Shown: positions 8,925-19,830, numbered from the stretch's first letter. The stretch is 64,000 nucleotides of DNA from Sphingomonas sp. Leaf67 (GCF_001421965.1 NZ_LMLP01000021.1:424362-488361), one strand, 5' to 3'. Made by a program: numbers and translations. The notes: generated by a model not told the origin, from the letters alone.

Positions 8925-8952
8925 AAAGCCCGACACTTTCGTGCCGGGCTTT
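8925..8952. terminator. Convergent terminator hairpin
   Basis: AAAGCCCGACAC, loop TTTC, then GTGCCGGGCTTT: a 12-bp stem with one mismatch starting right after the J-domain stop, and 22 bases from the end of the opposing gene. The A-rich and T-rich ends allow use from either strand. Confidence 0.75.
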
Positions 8953-8974
8953 CCGTCCGTTACCGGAGAGACGC

Positions 8975-9760
8975 TTACGCGCTCGGGGTCGGGTCGAAGG
9001 TCGAGTCGGTCGTGCCGTAATAGTAATACGTCACGCCACCGATTTCGTTCGAACCGAGATACTTGACCGACGTCTGATCGGTGAAGCCCAGCTGGCCGCC
9101 CGGGCCACCCATCGGGTCGGTCGCCGCAGGACCGGTCGAACCCGAAATGTCGAGCACGCCGTTCTTGCCGAAGGTGACGGTGTCGTTCATGTCGCTGTCG
9201 AAGATCATCGACGTGCTGACGAGCAGATCGTCGCTGCCGAAGTTGCTGATCGTGTCGCCACCGAGGTTCAGACCCAGCGCGTTGTCATGGAACAGCACCT
9301 TGGCGCCGCCTGCCATGTTGAACGAGTTGTCGCCGACCGTGCCTTCGATCACGTTGGTGCGGCCGAAGGGTTCCCACAGGTTCTTCAGCGTTGCCGAGTC
9401 GGCATAGACGTAGCCGCCGTTCTTTTCACCGAGATAGCGCAGTTCGGTGATGTTGGCGTTTTCACCGGCGAGCTGCAGCTGGTCCTGACCGGCGTTGCGG
9501 CGGCTGACGCGATCGATGTCGAGAACGCCGTTCGAGCCGAACTGAATGAAGCCATCGCCGTTTCCGTCGAAGATCTGACGGTTGTTGATGATCGAGTCGT
9601 TCGCGCCCCAGCCGAGGAACAGGTCGTTACCGACATTGCCGTTTGCGATCACGAACGCGTTCGCGCCGTCTGCGGCCTGGTAGGTGTCGCTGTTGCCGTT
9701 GGCGACCACGTTCTGCTGGGTCGCAGTCGTGATCAGAACACTGTTATCACCGAAAGCCAT
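8975..9760 (-). CDS. Probable secreted protein built of two ~123-residue repeats
   Basis: 261 residues, rich in Gly, Asn and Asp, with almost no Cys or Lys clusters. The chain is an internal duplication: IFD (63 and 186), NGVLDI (77 and 200), YLG (109 and 234) and a following GG (115 and 241) recur about 123-126 residues apart. Segments such as GNVGNDLFLGWGANDS look like decayed RTX repeats, so calcium binding and type I export are possible; there is no N-terminal signal peptide. ATG 9760 is firm: AAGGAGG sits 8 bases upstream. I do not recognise a family. Its strong ribosome site and its place beside the EPS/RTX genes suggest an abundant surface or matrix protein. Confidence 0.8.
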   Translation of the reverse strand: MAFGDNSVLITTATQQNVVANGNSDTYQAADGANAFVIANGNVGNDLFLGWGANDSIINNRQIFDGNGDGFIQFGSNGVLDIDRVSRRNAGQDQLQLAGENANITELRYLGEKNGGYVYADSATLKNLWEPFGRTNVIEGTVGDNSFNMAGGAKVLFHDNALGLNLGGDTISNFGSDDLLVSTSMIFDSDMNDTVTFGKNGVLDISGSTGPAATDPMGGPGGQLGFTDQTSVKYLGSNEIGGVTYYYYGTTDSTFDPTPSA

Positions 9761-10152
9761 AAAATAATCCTCCTTGTTGCCCCGGAGGTGCGCGGTGGTC
9801 GACGATCGACTCCCTGCACCATTCAGTCCCCCTTTTTCCGCACACAGGCAGGAAACAGGTTTGTCGAATGTCTTCCCCCGGGTCAGCAACGTCTCCTCGA
9901 CGAGCACCGCATTTACTGTCGAGTAACCATTTCGTTCCCGGTCGGAGACAGGCTTTTACATATGTCTTGTTGCGGGACAGCACAAGCGTGGCAAAAATGT
10001 ACCAAACCGGGACCAACTAGTTGAAATGCAACTGGTTCCCGCAAACGATATCGGGATCAGTACGTATCCGTTACGATCCCTTGACTTTGGCCATTTCCGA
10101 CGGGGAATCCATTGGTTACCACGGACGGGAGACAGGCCGCCTGTGGCAATTT
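9761..10152. other. 392-base intergenic region upstream of the two-repeat protein
   Basis: No gene is seen here. It is less GC-rich than its surroundings and lies between the start of the two-repeat protein (minus strand) and the end of smr. It holds the ribosome-binding site at about 9769-9775, an EcfG-like promoter candidate at 10013-10039, and overlapping short inverted repeats (CAACTAGTTG; AGTTG with CAACT) at about 10015-10033. A long leader for the minus-strand gene is likely. Confidence 0.5.
10013..10039 (-). promoter_or_regulatory. Candidate EcfG-type (general stress) promoter
   Basis: On the minus strand the sequence reads GGAAC, 17 bases, then GTT, which matches the GGAAC-N16/17-GTT pattern of alphaproteobacterial EcfG sigma promoters. 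It points at the two-repeat protein gene, about 250 bases downstream, so a long leader must be assumed. The match is short and could be chance. Confidence 0.35.
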
Positions 10153-10710
10153 TCAACCCGTCCGGTTGCGCCGCAATATTAGGTAGAGCGCACCCCCTCC
10201 GCCATGCCTTGGATGGGCACCGCGAATTGATGCGATGCGGTCGACATGGCGGCCAGCCGCGATCCAGTCGCCGATTGCGGCCCGAATCGCCCCGCGGGCA
10301 TGGGGTCGTTCGGATTCGGCACGTGGCGGTCGACCGGTCACGACCAGCAACACCCGGTCGCCCCGCACGATCGCCCGTCCCAGTTCCTGATCGAGCCGGG
10401 CATGGGCCGCCGCCAGCGTGTGGCCGTGCAGATCGATGGTCGCATCGGGACTGACCAGCCCGCGCGCAAGCTTGTGGTCCCAGCTGGCGTCGAGCGTATC
10501 GCCGGGCGTCCGTGCCCCGCGCGCGGGCTTGACGGCGGGTGCCGCGACCGGGCGGGTTGGTTTGGGTCTGGGTGCACCATGTTGTTCCAGCACCGCGAGA
10601 GGAGCGACGGGTCGCGCGCCGTGCAGCGGCTTTACCGCCGCGACGACCCGCGCCCACAGCGCCGCCTCACCCGGATCAAGGCGTCGGCCGGCCACTCGCG
10701 ATCCGTGCAA
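10153..10710 (-). CDS. Smr-domain protein
   Basis: 185 residues. The N-terminal ~80 are low-complexity, Pro/Ala/Arg-rich. The C-terminal ~95 form an Smr domain: TIDLHGHTLAAAHARL, a VVTGRPP strand-turn, and the SIRGAHPRHGGGGALYLIL end. Smr domains bind or cut nucleic acids with branched or stalled structures; small stand-alone Smr proteins of this type are poorly characterised. The start overlaps the end of mltA by 35 bases, so it is the last gene of the Tim44-like/mltA/smr operon. Confidence 0.85.
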   Translation of the reverse strand: MHGSRVAGRRLDPGEAALWARVVAAVKPLHGARPVAPLAVLEQHGAPRPKPTRPVAAPAVKPARGARTPGDTLDASWDHKLARGLVSPDATIDLHGHTLAAAHARLDQELGRAIVRGDRVLLVVTGRPPRAESERPHARGAIRAAIGDWIAAGRHVDRIASIRGAHPRHGGGGALYLILRRNRTG

Positions 10711-11953
10711 CGGTTCCGATCGGCACCAGCAGGAACGCCGTGCCGCGCGCGCTCATGCCGCCCGCGATCGCCCGCGCTTCGTCGCCCGCCCCCCAGAAGG
10801 TATCGAAACGATTGGTGCCCTTGATCGCGCCGCCGGTATCCTGCGCCACCCACAGGCCCGACGCATCGGTGCGATCCATCGACAGGAACACCGGCGCGCC
10901 CAGCGGCACGAAGCGGACATCGGTCGCCACGCTGGCATTGCCGGTCACTGGCAGGCCCATCGCGCCCAGCGGCCCCGGCCCGGTCAGTTCGCGAAAGAAC
11001 ACGAAGCTCTTGTTCTCGCGCATCACCGCGCGCCCCTGTTCGGGATTGGCGCGCAGCCACGCCATCAGCCCCTGCATCGACGCCTGCCCCGGTCCGATCA
11101 GCCCGCGGTCACGCATCAGCTTGCCGATGCCGGTATAGTCGCGACCATTCTGCCCGGCATAGCCGATGCGCATGACTCCGCCATCGGGCAGCCGCAGCCG
11201 CCCCGAACCCTGGACCTGCAAAAAGAACATCTCGACCGGATCGGCCGCCCACGCGATTTCGAGGCCGCGTCCGGCCAGCGCGCCTTCCTCGATCGCCGTT
11301 CGATCATAATAGGGTATCAGCTTCGCGCCATCGACCCGACCGCGAACCCGCTTGCCCTTCAGATCGGTCGAAAACAGGCCGAGATCGGCTTCGACCAGAT
11401 CGCCCGGCACACCATAGACCGGTGTTTCATAGCCCGGTTGCCGCGTTCGCGATCCGTGGATTTCCGGTTCGTAATAGCCGGTGGCGAACGCCTTGCCGTC
11501 GCCGACCTGCGCGGTTTCGAACCATTGCCCGAAGAATGCCCGCGCCTGCCCCGTCCCGGTCGACCGTGCCGCATCACACGCGCCCTGCCAGTCGGCCCCC
11601 TGCGTCAGCCCGGTCGGATCGGTCCGCCGCACCAGCGAGGGACAGGAGATGCGAAACGCCGCCAGCGCGCGCGCGGCGGACTCTTCGGTCAGTGGCAGCG
11701 TCGCGACTGGCGGTCCGGCAACGACCCCCGCCGCAAGCGCCGTGGCGGCGCCATTGACCGCAGTGCCGCCGGTAATCGGCGGCAGCGGGACCGCACCGGT
11801 CGGCTGACGAACCGCAACCGGGCGCTGCACCGGTGCCTGAGCGCGGGCGGCAGGACGCGCCGACGTCGTCGTCTCCACGCCCCGCGGCACGATCGCATTC
11901 GAACAGCCAACCAGCAGCAGCGCGGCAAGCGCCGCCGATCCCCCCTTGCGCAT
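10676..11953 (-). CDS. mltA: Membrane-bound lytic murein transglycosylase A
   Basis: 425 residues. The N-terminus is a lipoprotein signal with lipobox LLVGCS (Cys at 17), followed by a Pro/Ala-rich linker to about residue 85. The MltA fold follows, with GYYEPEIHGSR, PVYGVPGDLV, YDRTAIEEG, FFLQVQGSGRL, NKSFVFF and the 3D-type end AQDTGGAIKG that carries the catalytic Asp. It cleaves glycan strands to 1,6-anhydromuropeptides at the outer membrane. It starts 5 bases after the Tim44-like stop, consistent with one operon. Confidence 0.93.
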   Translation of the reverse strand: MRKGGSAALAALLLVGCSNAIVPRGVETTTSARPAARAQAPVQRPVAVRQPTGAVPLPPITGGTAVNGAATALAAGVVAGPPVATLPLTEESAARALAAFRISCPSLVRRTDPTGLTQGADWQGACDAARSTGTGQARAFFGQWFETAQVGDGKAFATGYYEPEIHGSRTRQPGYETPVYGVPGDLVEADLGLFSTDLKGKRVRGRVDGAKLIPYYDRTAIEEGALAGRGLEIAWAADPVEMFFLQVQGSGRLRLPDGGVMRIGYAGQNGRDYTGIGKLMRDRGLIGPGQASMQGLMAWLRANPEQGRAVMRENKSFVFFRELTGPGPLGAMGLPVTGNASVATDVRFVPLGAPVFLSMDRTDASGLWVAQDTGGAIKGTNRFDTFWGAGDEARAIAGGMSARGTAFLLVPIGTVARIASGRPTP

Positions 11954-11958
11954 CGACG

Positions 11959-12603
11959 TCAGGCTTCGTCGGTATCGGCAAGCTTCCAGTTCGGGTCGTT
12001 GCTCTTGAGCACCCGCAGGAACGTCCAGACGTCATGCGTCTCGACCGCATCGGACATCGAACCCGCGACGATATTGCCGTCGGCATCGCGGGTGATCGCG
12101 GCGATATCGGCATCGAAGCGGACCGACACGCGCGCTATGCCGCCTTCGACAGACGCCTCGGTCACCACCGCGCGTTCGATCGATACCAGCCGGTTGTCGA
12201 GGACATGGCCCGCCGCGTTGCGATCGGCGATCGCCTGCGCGAACGCGTCGCGCACATCGCGCTCGGTCAGCCACTCCAGCGTTGACTCGTCGCCCTTCCA
12301 GAAGGCTTCGAGGATCATGCGATAGGCCGATTTCGCCCCTTCGACGAACTGCGCGACGTCGAACGACGGGTCGGCGGCGATCAGCGCGCGCAGACCGCTT
12401 TCGGCCCCGCTATCGACATAACGCGGACCCAGCACACGCGCTTCGGGCGTCACTTCGATCGGGCGCGCGATCGCGGGCGTCGCAATCCGCTCGTCCGCGG
12501 TGCGCGGCAAGGGTTCATGACCGGTACGCTTCCCCAGCACGGCATAAAGCCGCATTGCGAGAAACGCCGCGACCATCGCGAGCAGGACGACAAAAACCAC
12601 CAT
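11959..12603 (-). CDS. Tim44-like domain membrane-anchored protein
   Basis: 214 residues from ATG 12603: one N-terminal membrane helix (MVVFVVLLAMVAAFLAM), a short polar linker, then a Tim44/TIM-like NTF2-fold domain (FVEGAKSAYRMILEAFWKGD, LEWLTERDVRDAFAQ, to HDVWTFLRV). ATG 12603 is favoured because AAGGAAG lies 7 bases before it; an ATG at 12621 has no clear site. In alphaproteobacteria such proteins (TimA-like) sit in the inner membrane and are thought to help envelope biogenesis. It is divergent from secB. Confidence 0.87.
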   Translation of the reverse strand: MVVFVVLLAMVAAFLAMRLYAVLGKRTGHEPLPRTADERIATPAIARPIEVTPEARVLGPRYVDSGAESGLRALIAADPSFDVAQFVEGAKSAYRMILEAFWKGDESTLEWLTERDVRDAFAQAIADRNAAGHVLDNRLVSIERAVVTEASVEGGIARVSVRFDADIAAITRDADGNIVAGSMSDAVETHDVWTFLRVLKSNDPNWKLADTDEA

Positions 12604-12782
12604 GCCTTCACTTCCTTCCATCGATCGGACATAGGACCGAACGAGCGCGGATACAAACGGCGTGACGGCCTTACGTTCGCCCGGGTGGTCGACCCGTTGA
12701 ATCGTGGTCGGGCCGCTGCTAGTCCGCGCCATCTTAACGCGGGAAGCGCCAAAGCTATCCGCCCGAGCCGACAGGGATCGAC

Positions 12783-13283
12783 ATGGACGAACAGAACGCC
12801 GCAGGCGGCATCGACGCCTTTGCCAACGGGGACGACAGCCAGCCGGCGGTCAACGTCATCACGCAATACGTCAAGGACCTCTCGTTCGAGAATCCCGGCG
12901 CGCCGGGCGTCTATCAGATCGCCGGTCAGCCCAAGCTGGACGTGCAGTTCAACATCGGCGCCAACCAGGTCGGCGACGATGTCCACGAAGTCGTGCTGAA
13001 GATCGAAGCGCGTGCCGAGGTCGAGGATCAGGTCATGTATCTGGTCGACCTGTCGTTCGCCGGCCTGTTCGGCCTGCGCAACATTCCGGCCGAACATCTG
13101 CAACCCTTCCTGCTCGGCGAAGCCCCCCGCATCCTGTTCCCCTTCGCCCGCCGCGTGCTGGCCGATGCGGTGCGCGATGGCGGCTTCCCGCCGCTGCTGC
13201 TCGAACCGATCGACTTCGCGCAGCTCTATCTGTCGCAGGCCGAACAGCAGGGCGCGCTCGGCGAAGTCGCCGGCCACGCCTGA
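12783..13283 (+). CDS. secB: Protein-export chaperone SecB
   Basis: 166 residues, the usual SecB length. Conserved SecB blocks are present: YVKDLSFENPGAP, LDVQFNIGANQ, the central EVVLKIEARA strand, DLSFAGLFGLRNIP, and the FPFARRVLADAVRDGGFPPL block. SecB is a cytosolic tetramer that holds preproteins unfolded for SecA. AGGGA lies 7 bases before ATG. It faces the Tim44-like operon across ~180 bases, an arrangement common in alphaproteobacteria. Confidence 0.95.
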   Translation: MDEQNAAGGIDAFANGDDSQPAVNVITQYVKDLSFENPGAPGVYQIAGQPKLDVQFNIGANQVGDDVHEVVLKIEARAEVEDQVMYLVDLSFAGLFGLRNIPAEHLQPFLLGEAPRILFPFARRVLADAVRDGGFPPLLLEPIDFAQLYLSQAEQQGALGEVAGHA

Positions 13284-13341
13284 ACTGGAGCCGATCGACA
13301 TTCCGTTCGCCGCGCGGGGCTGTGACCGACGGACGTCCTGT

Positions 13342-13437
13342 CGTCACTCCCGCGCAGGCGGGAGTCCATATGCGCAGAGGTCGCCAATCCATTGGAAACC
13401 GTCGCGGCCATGGATTCCCGCCCACGCGAGAATGACG
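13342..13437. repeat. Paired palindromic repeat, GCGCAGGCGGG family
   Basis: Two inverted arms, CGTCACTCCCGCGCAGGCGG and its near complement ending GAGAATGACG, flank ~45 bases. Each arm is itself a hairpin. A closely similar unit lies at 50054-50148, and single hairpins with the same core are at 21902-21919 and 42526-42551. It sits in the 215-base gap between secB and murJ, which holds no gene. Confidence 0.8.
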
Positions 13438-13498
13438 AAGCAAGATGGAGTCGTTGAATGTCGATCGGTCCTGATGAGCACGGCCGCGGACTGACGAC

Positions 13499-15079
13499 AT
13501 GAAACTCGCGAAGTCACTGGGGTCGGTCGGCGGGCTGACATTGGCCAGCCGCGTGCTGGCACTGGGCCGCGACTCGCTTCAGGCCACGTTCGTCGGCGCG
13601 GGGTTCGCGTCGGACGCGTTCCTCGTCGCCTTTCGCCTGCCCAACATGTTCCGCGCCCTGTTTGCCGAAGGGGCGTTCAACGCCGCCTTCGTGCCGCTCT
13701 TCAACAAGAAGGTGGCCGAGGGTGATGCGGCGGCGGAGGGTCAGGGGCTGCCCGCCGCGCTCGGCTTCGCGCAGGCGGTGCTGTCGGTACTGCTGCCGGT
13801 GCTGATCGCCGCGACGGTCGTGATGCTGATCGCCGCATGGCCGCTCACATATCTCCTATCGGGCGGGTTCAAGAACCCGACGACCGAACAATTCGTCTAT
13901 GCGGTCATGCTGTCGCGGATCACCATTCCCTATCTGCTGCTGATCTCGATCGTGTCGCTTCTCGGCGCGATCCTTAATTCGCTCGATAAATTCTGGGTCA
14001 ATGCCGCAGCACCCATCCTGCTGAACGTCGCGATGGTCGCCGGGCTGCTGTTCTTCCACGGCCCCGATCCGTACGCGACGGCGCGGGTACAGGCTTGGGC
14101 GGTCACCGTCGGCGGCGCGTTGCAGCTCGGCTGGGTGATGTTCGCCTGTCGTCAGGCCGGCGTCTCGCTCCGCCCGCAACGCCCGCGCCTGACCCCCGAA
14201 GTGCGCGAGATGCTGCGCCTGATCGTCCCCGCCGCGATCGGGGCGGGCGCGATGCAGATCAACCTGCTGATCTCGACCGCGCTGTCGGGGCGGCTGCTCG
14301 ATCAGGGATCGATCTCGTACATCTATTATGCCGACCGGCTGAACCAGTTGCCGCTCGGGCTGATCGGCATCGGTCTCGGCACCATCCTGCTGCCCACCAT
14401 TTCGCGGCAACTGGCGCGCAAGGAAGACGCGGCGGCGATGGACACCCAGAATCGCGGTATCGAACTGGCACTGTTGCTGACGCTGCCCGCGACCATCGCC
14501 TTCCTGACCGTCGCCGAACCGATCCTCCGGGCGCTGTTCCAGCATGGTGCCTTCGGTCCCGAGGATACGCTGCGCAGCGCCCAGTCGCTGGCCGCCTTCT
14601 CGCTCGGCCTGCCCGCCTATGTCCTGATCAAGGTGATGACGCCCGGCTTCTATGCGCGCGAGGATACGCGGACGCCGGTGCGGTTCGCGATGATATCGAT
14701 CGTCATCAACATCGTCCTGAACCTCGCCTTCATCCCGACCATCGCCCATATTGGTCCACCGCTCGCCACCGCCGTCGCGGCATGGGTCAACTTCGCCATG
14801 CTCTATGTCACGCTCCGGCGACGCGGCCATTTCGCGTTCGACCGGCAACTGACCCATCGCCTGCCGCGCTTCGCCATCGCCGCGCTGCTGATGGGTGCGG
14901 CGCTGTTCTTCGCCGACCGCATCGTCGCGCCATGGACCACCGGCGAAGTGCTGACCCGCATCATCGGCATGGTCGCGCTGGTCGGCGCCGGGGCCGTCGT
15001 CTACGGCCTTGCCTGCCTTGCCACCGGAGCGTTCCGGCTGGCCGATCTCCGCGCGCTGCTGCGTCGGCGCGCCGCCTGA
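13499..15079 (+). CDS. murJ: Lipid II flippase MurJ
   Basis: 526 residues with about 14 membrane helices. The N-terminus (SVGGLTLASRVLALGRDS, then GFASDAFLVAFRLPN) is the MurJ/MviN signature, including the Arg/Asp residues of the central cavity. YYADRLNQLPLGLIGIGLGT and PAYVLIKVMTPGFYAREDT are further family blocks. It moves lipid II across the inner membrane for peptidoglycan synthesis. It is followed after 12 bases by trpS on the same strand. Confidence 0.95.
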   Translation: MKLAKSLGSVGGLTLASRVLALGRDSLQATFVGAGFASDAFLVAFRLPNMFRALFAEGAFNAAFVPLFNKKVAEGDAAAEGQGLPAALGFAQAVLSVLLPVLIAATVVMLIAAWPLTYLLSGGFKNPTTEQFVYAVMLSRITIPYLLLISIVSLLGAILNSLDKFWVNAAAPILLNVAMVAGLLFFHGPDPYATARVQAWAVTVGGALQLGWVMFACRQAGVSLRPQRPRLTPEVREMLRLIVPAAIGAGAMQINLLISTALSGRLLDQGSISYIYYADRLNQLPLGLIGIGLGTILLPTISRQLARKEDAAAMDTQNRGIELALLLTLPATIAFLTVAEPILRALFQHGAFGPEDTLRSAQSLAAFSLGLPAYVLIKVMTPGFYAREDTRTPVRFAMISIVINIVLNLAFIPTIAHIGPPLATAVAAWVNFAMLYVTLRRRGHFAFDRQLTHRLPRFAIAALLMGAALFFADRIVAPWTTGEVLTRIIGMVALVGAGAVVYGLACLATGAFRLADLRALLRRRAA

Positions 15080-15091
15080 TAGGAAACAGAA

Positions 15092-16096
15092 ATGCGTGTC
15101 GTCTCCGGCATCCAGACCACCGGCAACCTTCACCTCGGCAATTATCTGGGCGCGATCCGCAACTGGGTACGGTTGCAGGACCGGATGGGCGTCGACGAGG
15201 TCTGCCTGTTCTTCCTCGCCGACCTTCACGCGCTGACCGTGACGCAGGACCCGCAGGAAATGGCGTCGAACACGATCGAAATGGCGGCAACGCTGCTGGC
15301 GGCCGGCATCGATCCCGACCGCTCGATCCTGTTCAATCAGGCGCGGGTGCCGGCGCATAGCGAACTGGCGTGGATCCTTGGCGGCACCGCCCGCGTCGGC
15401 TGGCTCAATCGCATGACCCAGTGGAAGGACAAGGCCGGCAAGAACCGCGAAGGTGCCAGTGTCGGCCTGTTCACCTATCCGGTGCTCCAGGCCGCCGACA
15501 TTCTTGCGTACCGGGCGACGCACGTTCCGGTCGGCGAGGACCAGAAGCAGCATCTCGAACTCGCGCGCGACATCGCGACCAAGTTCAACCTCGATTTCAA
15601 CGTCGATCTGTTCCCGCTGCCCGAACCGATGATTCCGGAGGATACGCCGCGAATCATGAGCTTGCGCGACGGCACCGCCAAGATGTCCAAGTCCGACCCG
15701 TCGGACCTGAGCCGCATCAACCTGATCGATTCGGACGATCAGATCATGGCCAAGTTCCGCAAGGCCAAGACCGATCCGGAACCCCTGCCGTCCGAAGTCG
15801 CCGGGCTGGCGGAGCGGCCCGAGGCGCGCAACCTCGTCACCATCTATGCCGCGCTGTCGGGGGAGACGTCGCAGGACGTACTCGCCAACTTCGGCGGCCA
15901 GGGGTTCGGCGCGTTCAAGCCCGCGCTTGCCGATCTGGCGGTCGCCAAGCTCGGCCCGATCCGCGACCGGCTGGTGGCGCTGCTCGGCGATCGCGCGGCG
16001 GTCGGAGCGACACTGGCCAAGGGCGCGGCGAAAGCCGAGGCGCTGGCCCGGCCTACCCTGTTGGCGGCGCAGCAGGCGTTGGGGCTGCAAGTTTGA
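15092..16096 (+). CDS. trpS: Tryptophan--tRNA ligase
   Basis: 334 residues, normal for bacterial TrpRS. The class I HIGH-type motif is HLGNYLGA (~12-19) and the KMSKS motif is KMSKSD (~196-201). ADLHALTV, GWLNRMTQWKDKAG and YPVLQAADILAYRA are TrpRS-specific blocks. It charges tRNA-Trp in the cytosol. AGGAAACAG precedes the ATG closely. It shares a transcript direction with murJ. Confidence 0.96.
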   Translation: MRVVSGIQTTGNLHLGNYLGAIRNWVRLQDRMGVDEVCLFFLADLHALTVTQDPQEMASNTIEMAATLLAAGIDPDRSILFNQARVPAHSELAWILGGTARVGWLNRMTQWKDKAGKNREGASVGLFTYPVLQAADILAYRATHVPVGEDQKQHLELARDIATKFNLDFNVDLFPLPEPMIPEDTPRIMSLRDGTAKMSKSDPSDLSRINLIDSDDQIMAKFRKAKTDPEPLPSEVAGLAERPEARNLVTIYAALSGETSQDVLANFGGQGFGAFKPALADLAVAKLGPIRDRLVALLGDRAAVGATLAKGAAKAEALARPTLLAAQQALGLQV

Positions 16097-16118
16097 ATAT
16101 TTGTTTTATTTAATCGGA

Positions 16119-17831
<1,713 letters not shown>

Positions 17832-17836
17832 AAGGG

Positions 17837-17996
17837 TTCACGCAAAGGCGCGAAGGCGCGGAGGGGTTGTGTTCGCAGCACCCCCTCCGCGATCGGGAGA
17901 CGCCTGCGCTGGCGGCGACCGCGCAGGAAATGCCGCCCGCGCGGGCAAGGGTAGCGTCTGACGCAACTCCTCCGCGTCTTCGCACCTTCGCGTGAA
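17837..17996. repeat. Long inverted repeat, CTTCGCG family
   Basis: Arms at about 17837-17864 and 17969-17996 (TTCACGCAAAGGCGCGAAGG against CACCTTCGCGTGAA) are largely complementary, with ~104 bases between them. A related structure is at 56327-56537. It fills the gap between the convergent pgm and dnaA genes and might also end transcription. Confidence 0.75.
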
Positions 17997-18016
17997 TCAA
18001 TTCTACGTAAATCCGC

Positions 18017-19423
18017 TCAACCCTCGAGCGAGCGCAGCAACGTCCGCACCGCACTGTCGATCTCGCGATCGACCCCGCGCAGTTCTTCGATCCGCCGAAC
18101 AGCGTGGATCACTGTCGAATGGTCGCGATTGCCGAACTTGCGCCCGATCTCGGGCAGCGAGCGCGTCGTCAGCCGCTTGGCGAGATACATCGCCACCTGC
18201 CGCGGCCGCGCGATCGCCTGCGCCCGCCGGGCAGAAATCAGGTCGAGCTGCTTGACCTCGAAATGCGCGGACACCGCGCGCTGGATGTCATCGATCGTGA
18301 CCCGCTTGGCCGGCCCGGCCAGCATCTCGCCCAGCGTCGCATGGGCGAACGCCATATCGATCGTATCGCCGGTCAGCGAGGCATAGGCGATCAACCGGTT
18401 CAGCGCACCTTCCAGTTCGCGCACGCTGCCGCGAATACGTCCGGCCAGCAGTTCGAGCACATCCTCGGGCACGACGATGCCGGGCACCTCGGCCAGCTTC
18501 GCCGCGAGGATCGCATGGCGCAGCTCGGTTTCCGGCAGCTTGATGTCGGCGACCAGCCCCCCGCCCAGCCGCGACAGCAGCCGGGGATCGATGCCCTCCA
18601 GCAGCCCCGGCGAACGGTCGCAGGCGATCACCACCCGCTTGCCCGCATCCATGAACGCGTTGATCGTGTGCAGGCATTCCTCCTGCGTCGCATCCTTGCC
18701 CGCCACGAATTGCAGGTCGTCGATCATCAGCAGATCGACCCCGCGCAGCCGCGCCTTGAATCCATGGGTATCGCGCGCGCGCATCGCCGCGACGAATTCG
18801 AACATGAACCGCTCGGCCGGCAGATAGGTCGCGCTTGCCGCCGGATCGGCGTCGAGGAACGCATGACCGATCGCATGCATCAGATGCGTTTTGCCAAGGC
18901 CGGTACCGCTATGCAGGAATAGCGGGCTGAAACGCGGCGCGCCCGGCTCGGCCACCGCCTTGGCGGCATTGAACGCGACTCGATTCGATGCCGAAACGAC
19001 GAACCGGTCGAAACGATAGCGCGGATCGAACACCGGACGGTCGCCGGGCACCCGCTGCGGCACGGCGGCCGCGAAGGCCACCGGCGGCGCGACGGGGGCT
19101 GGCGCCGATTCCGGCAATACGGCCGGCGGTACGATTCGCGATTGCAGCGCGCTCGCCGTTTCGACCACCACGTCGCGCACTTCCGGCAATTGCGCCCGGA
19201 ATTCGTGCGTCAGGCGTTCGGCATAATGATTGCGGACCCAATCGGTCATGAAGGCCGACGGCAGCGTCAGGCGGACGACGCCATCGCCATCGGGGGCGAC
19301 CAGTTCCATCGGCTTCAGCCACCGGTCGAACAGCCGCTGTCCGGCGGACGCACGCAGGTTCTGGCGCACGCAGGCCCATGCCGCGGCAACCTCAACCTGA
19401 CCATGATCCACCGGTTTCGTCAC
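18017..19423 (-). CDS. dnaA: Chromosomal replication initiator DnaA
   Basis: 468 residues. Domain I (helicase loading) covers ~1-95, a Pro/Ala-rich linker ~96-135, then the AAA+ domain with Walker A SGTGLGKT (~172-179) and Walker B LLMIDDLQF. The C-terminal DNA-binding domain ends with DHSTVIHAVRRIEEL, the DnaA signature. It unwinds the origin by binding DnaA boxes as ATP-DnaA. It lies downstream of rpsT, a conserved alphaproteobacterial order, but has its own ~400-base upstream region. Confidence 0.96.
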   Translation of the reverse strand: MTKPVDHGQVEVAAAWACVRQNLRASAGQRLFDRWLKPMELVAPDGDGVVRLTLPSAFMTDWVRNHYAERLTHEFRAQLPEVRDVVVETASALQSRIVPPAVLPESAPAPVAPPVAFAAAVPQRVPGDRPVFDPRYRFDRFVVSASNRVAFNAAKAVAEPGAPRFSPLFLHSGTGLGKTHLMHAIGHAFLDADPAASATYLPAERFMFEFVAAMRARDTHGFKARLRGVDLLMIDDLQFVAGKDATQEECLHTINAFMDAGKRVVIACDRSPGLLEGIDPRLLSRLGGGLVADIKLPETELRHAILAAKLAEVPGIVVPEDVLELLAGRIRGSVRELEGALNRLIAYASLTGDTIDMAFAHATLGEMLAGPAKRVTIDDIQRAVSAHFEVKQLDLISARRAQAIARPRQVAMYLAKRLTTRSLPEIGRKFGNRDHSTVIHAVRRIEELRGVDREIDSAVRTLLRSLEG

Positions 19424-19830
19424 GCAGATACACCCCTCCCGCCCGGAGAATCAGCTTCTCCGCCACGGTTCATCCATCGTTTAAAAGCCCCCCTGACCGC
19501 GCCGGAGCGACGATCGTACACGGAGATTCGTGCGGGCCCCGACCACCGCTATCGGCGTCGGGAAGTGCTGTTTAGGAACCGCGACGCCGATCGATCAAGT
19601 CACGAAACCGAAATAAAGGCGGTTGACAGCGCCCCAGCGGCGGAAACCCGTTGGATTTATTTTTTAGCGTTTTACGTCAATATCTTAGCGAACTTTCGCT
19701 TGGTCCGAATCCTCGAATCCACGGATTTCCGCCGTTTTCCCGGGCGTTGATTCGGCGCGGTTTGCAGGAACCATTCCAGCGCGGGACGGGCGCTTCGGAC
19801 CGACGTGTGACACCGTGATCAGGCGACGCA
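19424..19830. other. dnaA upstream region
   Basis: No gene is seen. The stretch at about 19651-19692 is clearly AT-rich (GGATTTATTTTTTAGCG and following). I looked for TTATCCACA-type DnaA boxes on both strands and found none, so this is probably promoter and leader of dnaA, not the origin. Confidence 0.5.

Noticed and set aside
13856..16090. A 744-codon open frame opposite murJ and trpS
   Set aside because: It spans two well-identified genes, is low-complexity (Gln/Arg/Asp-rich) and has no domain or ribosome site.
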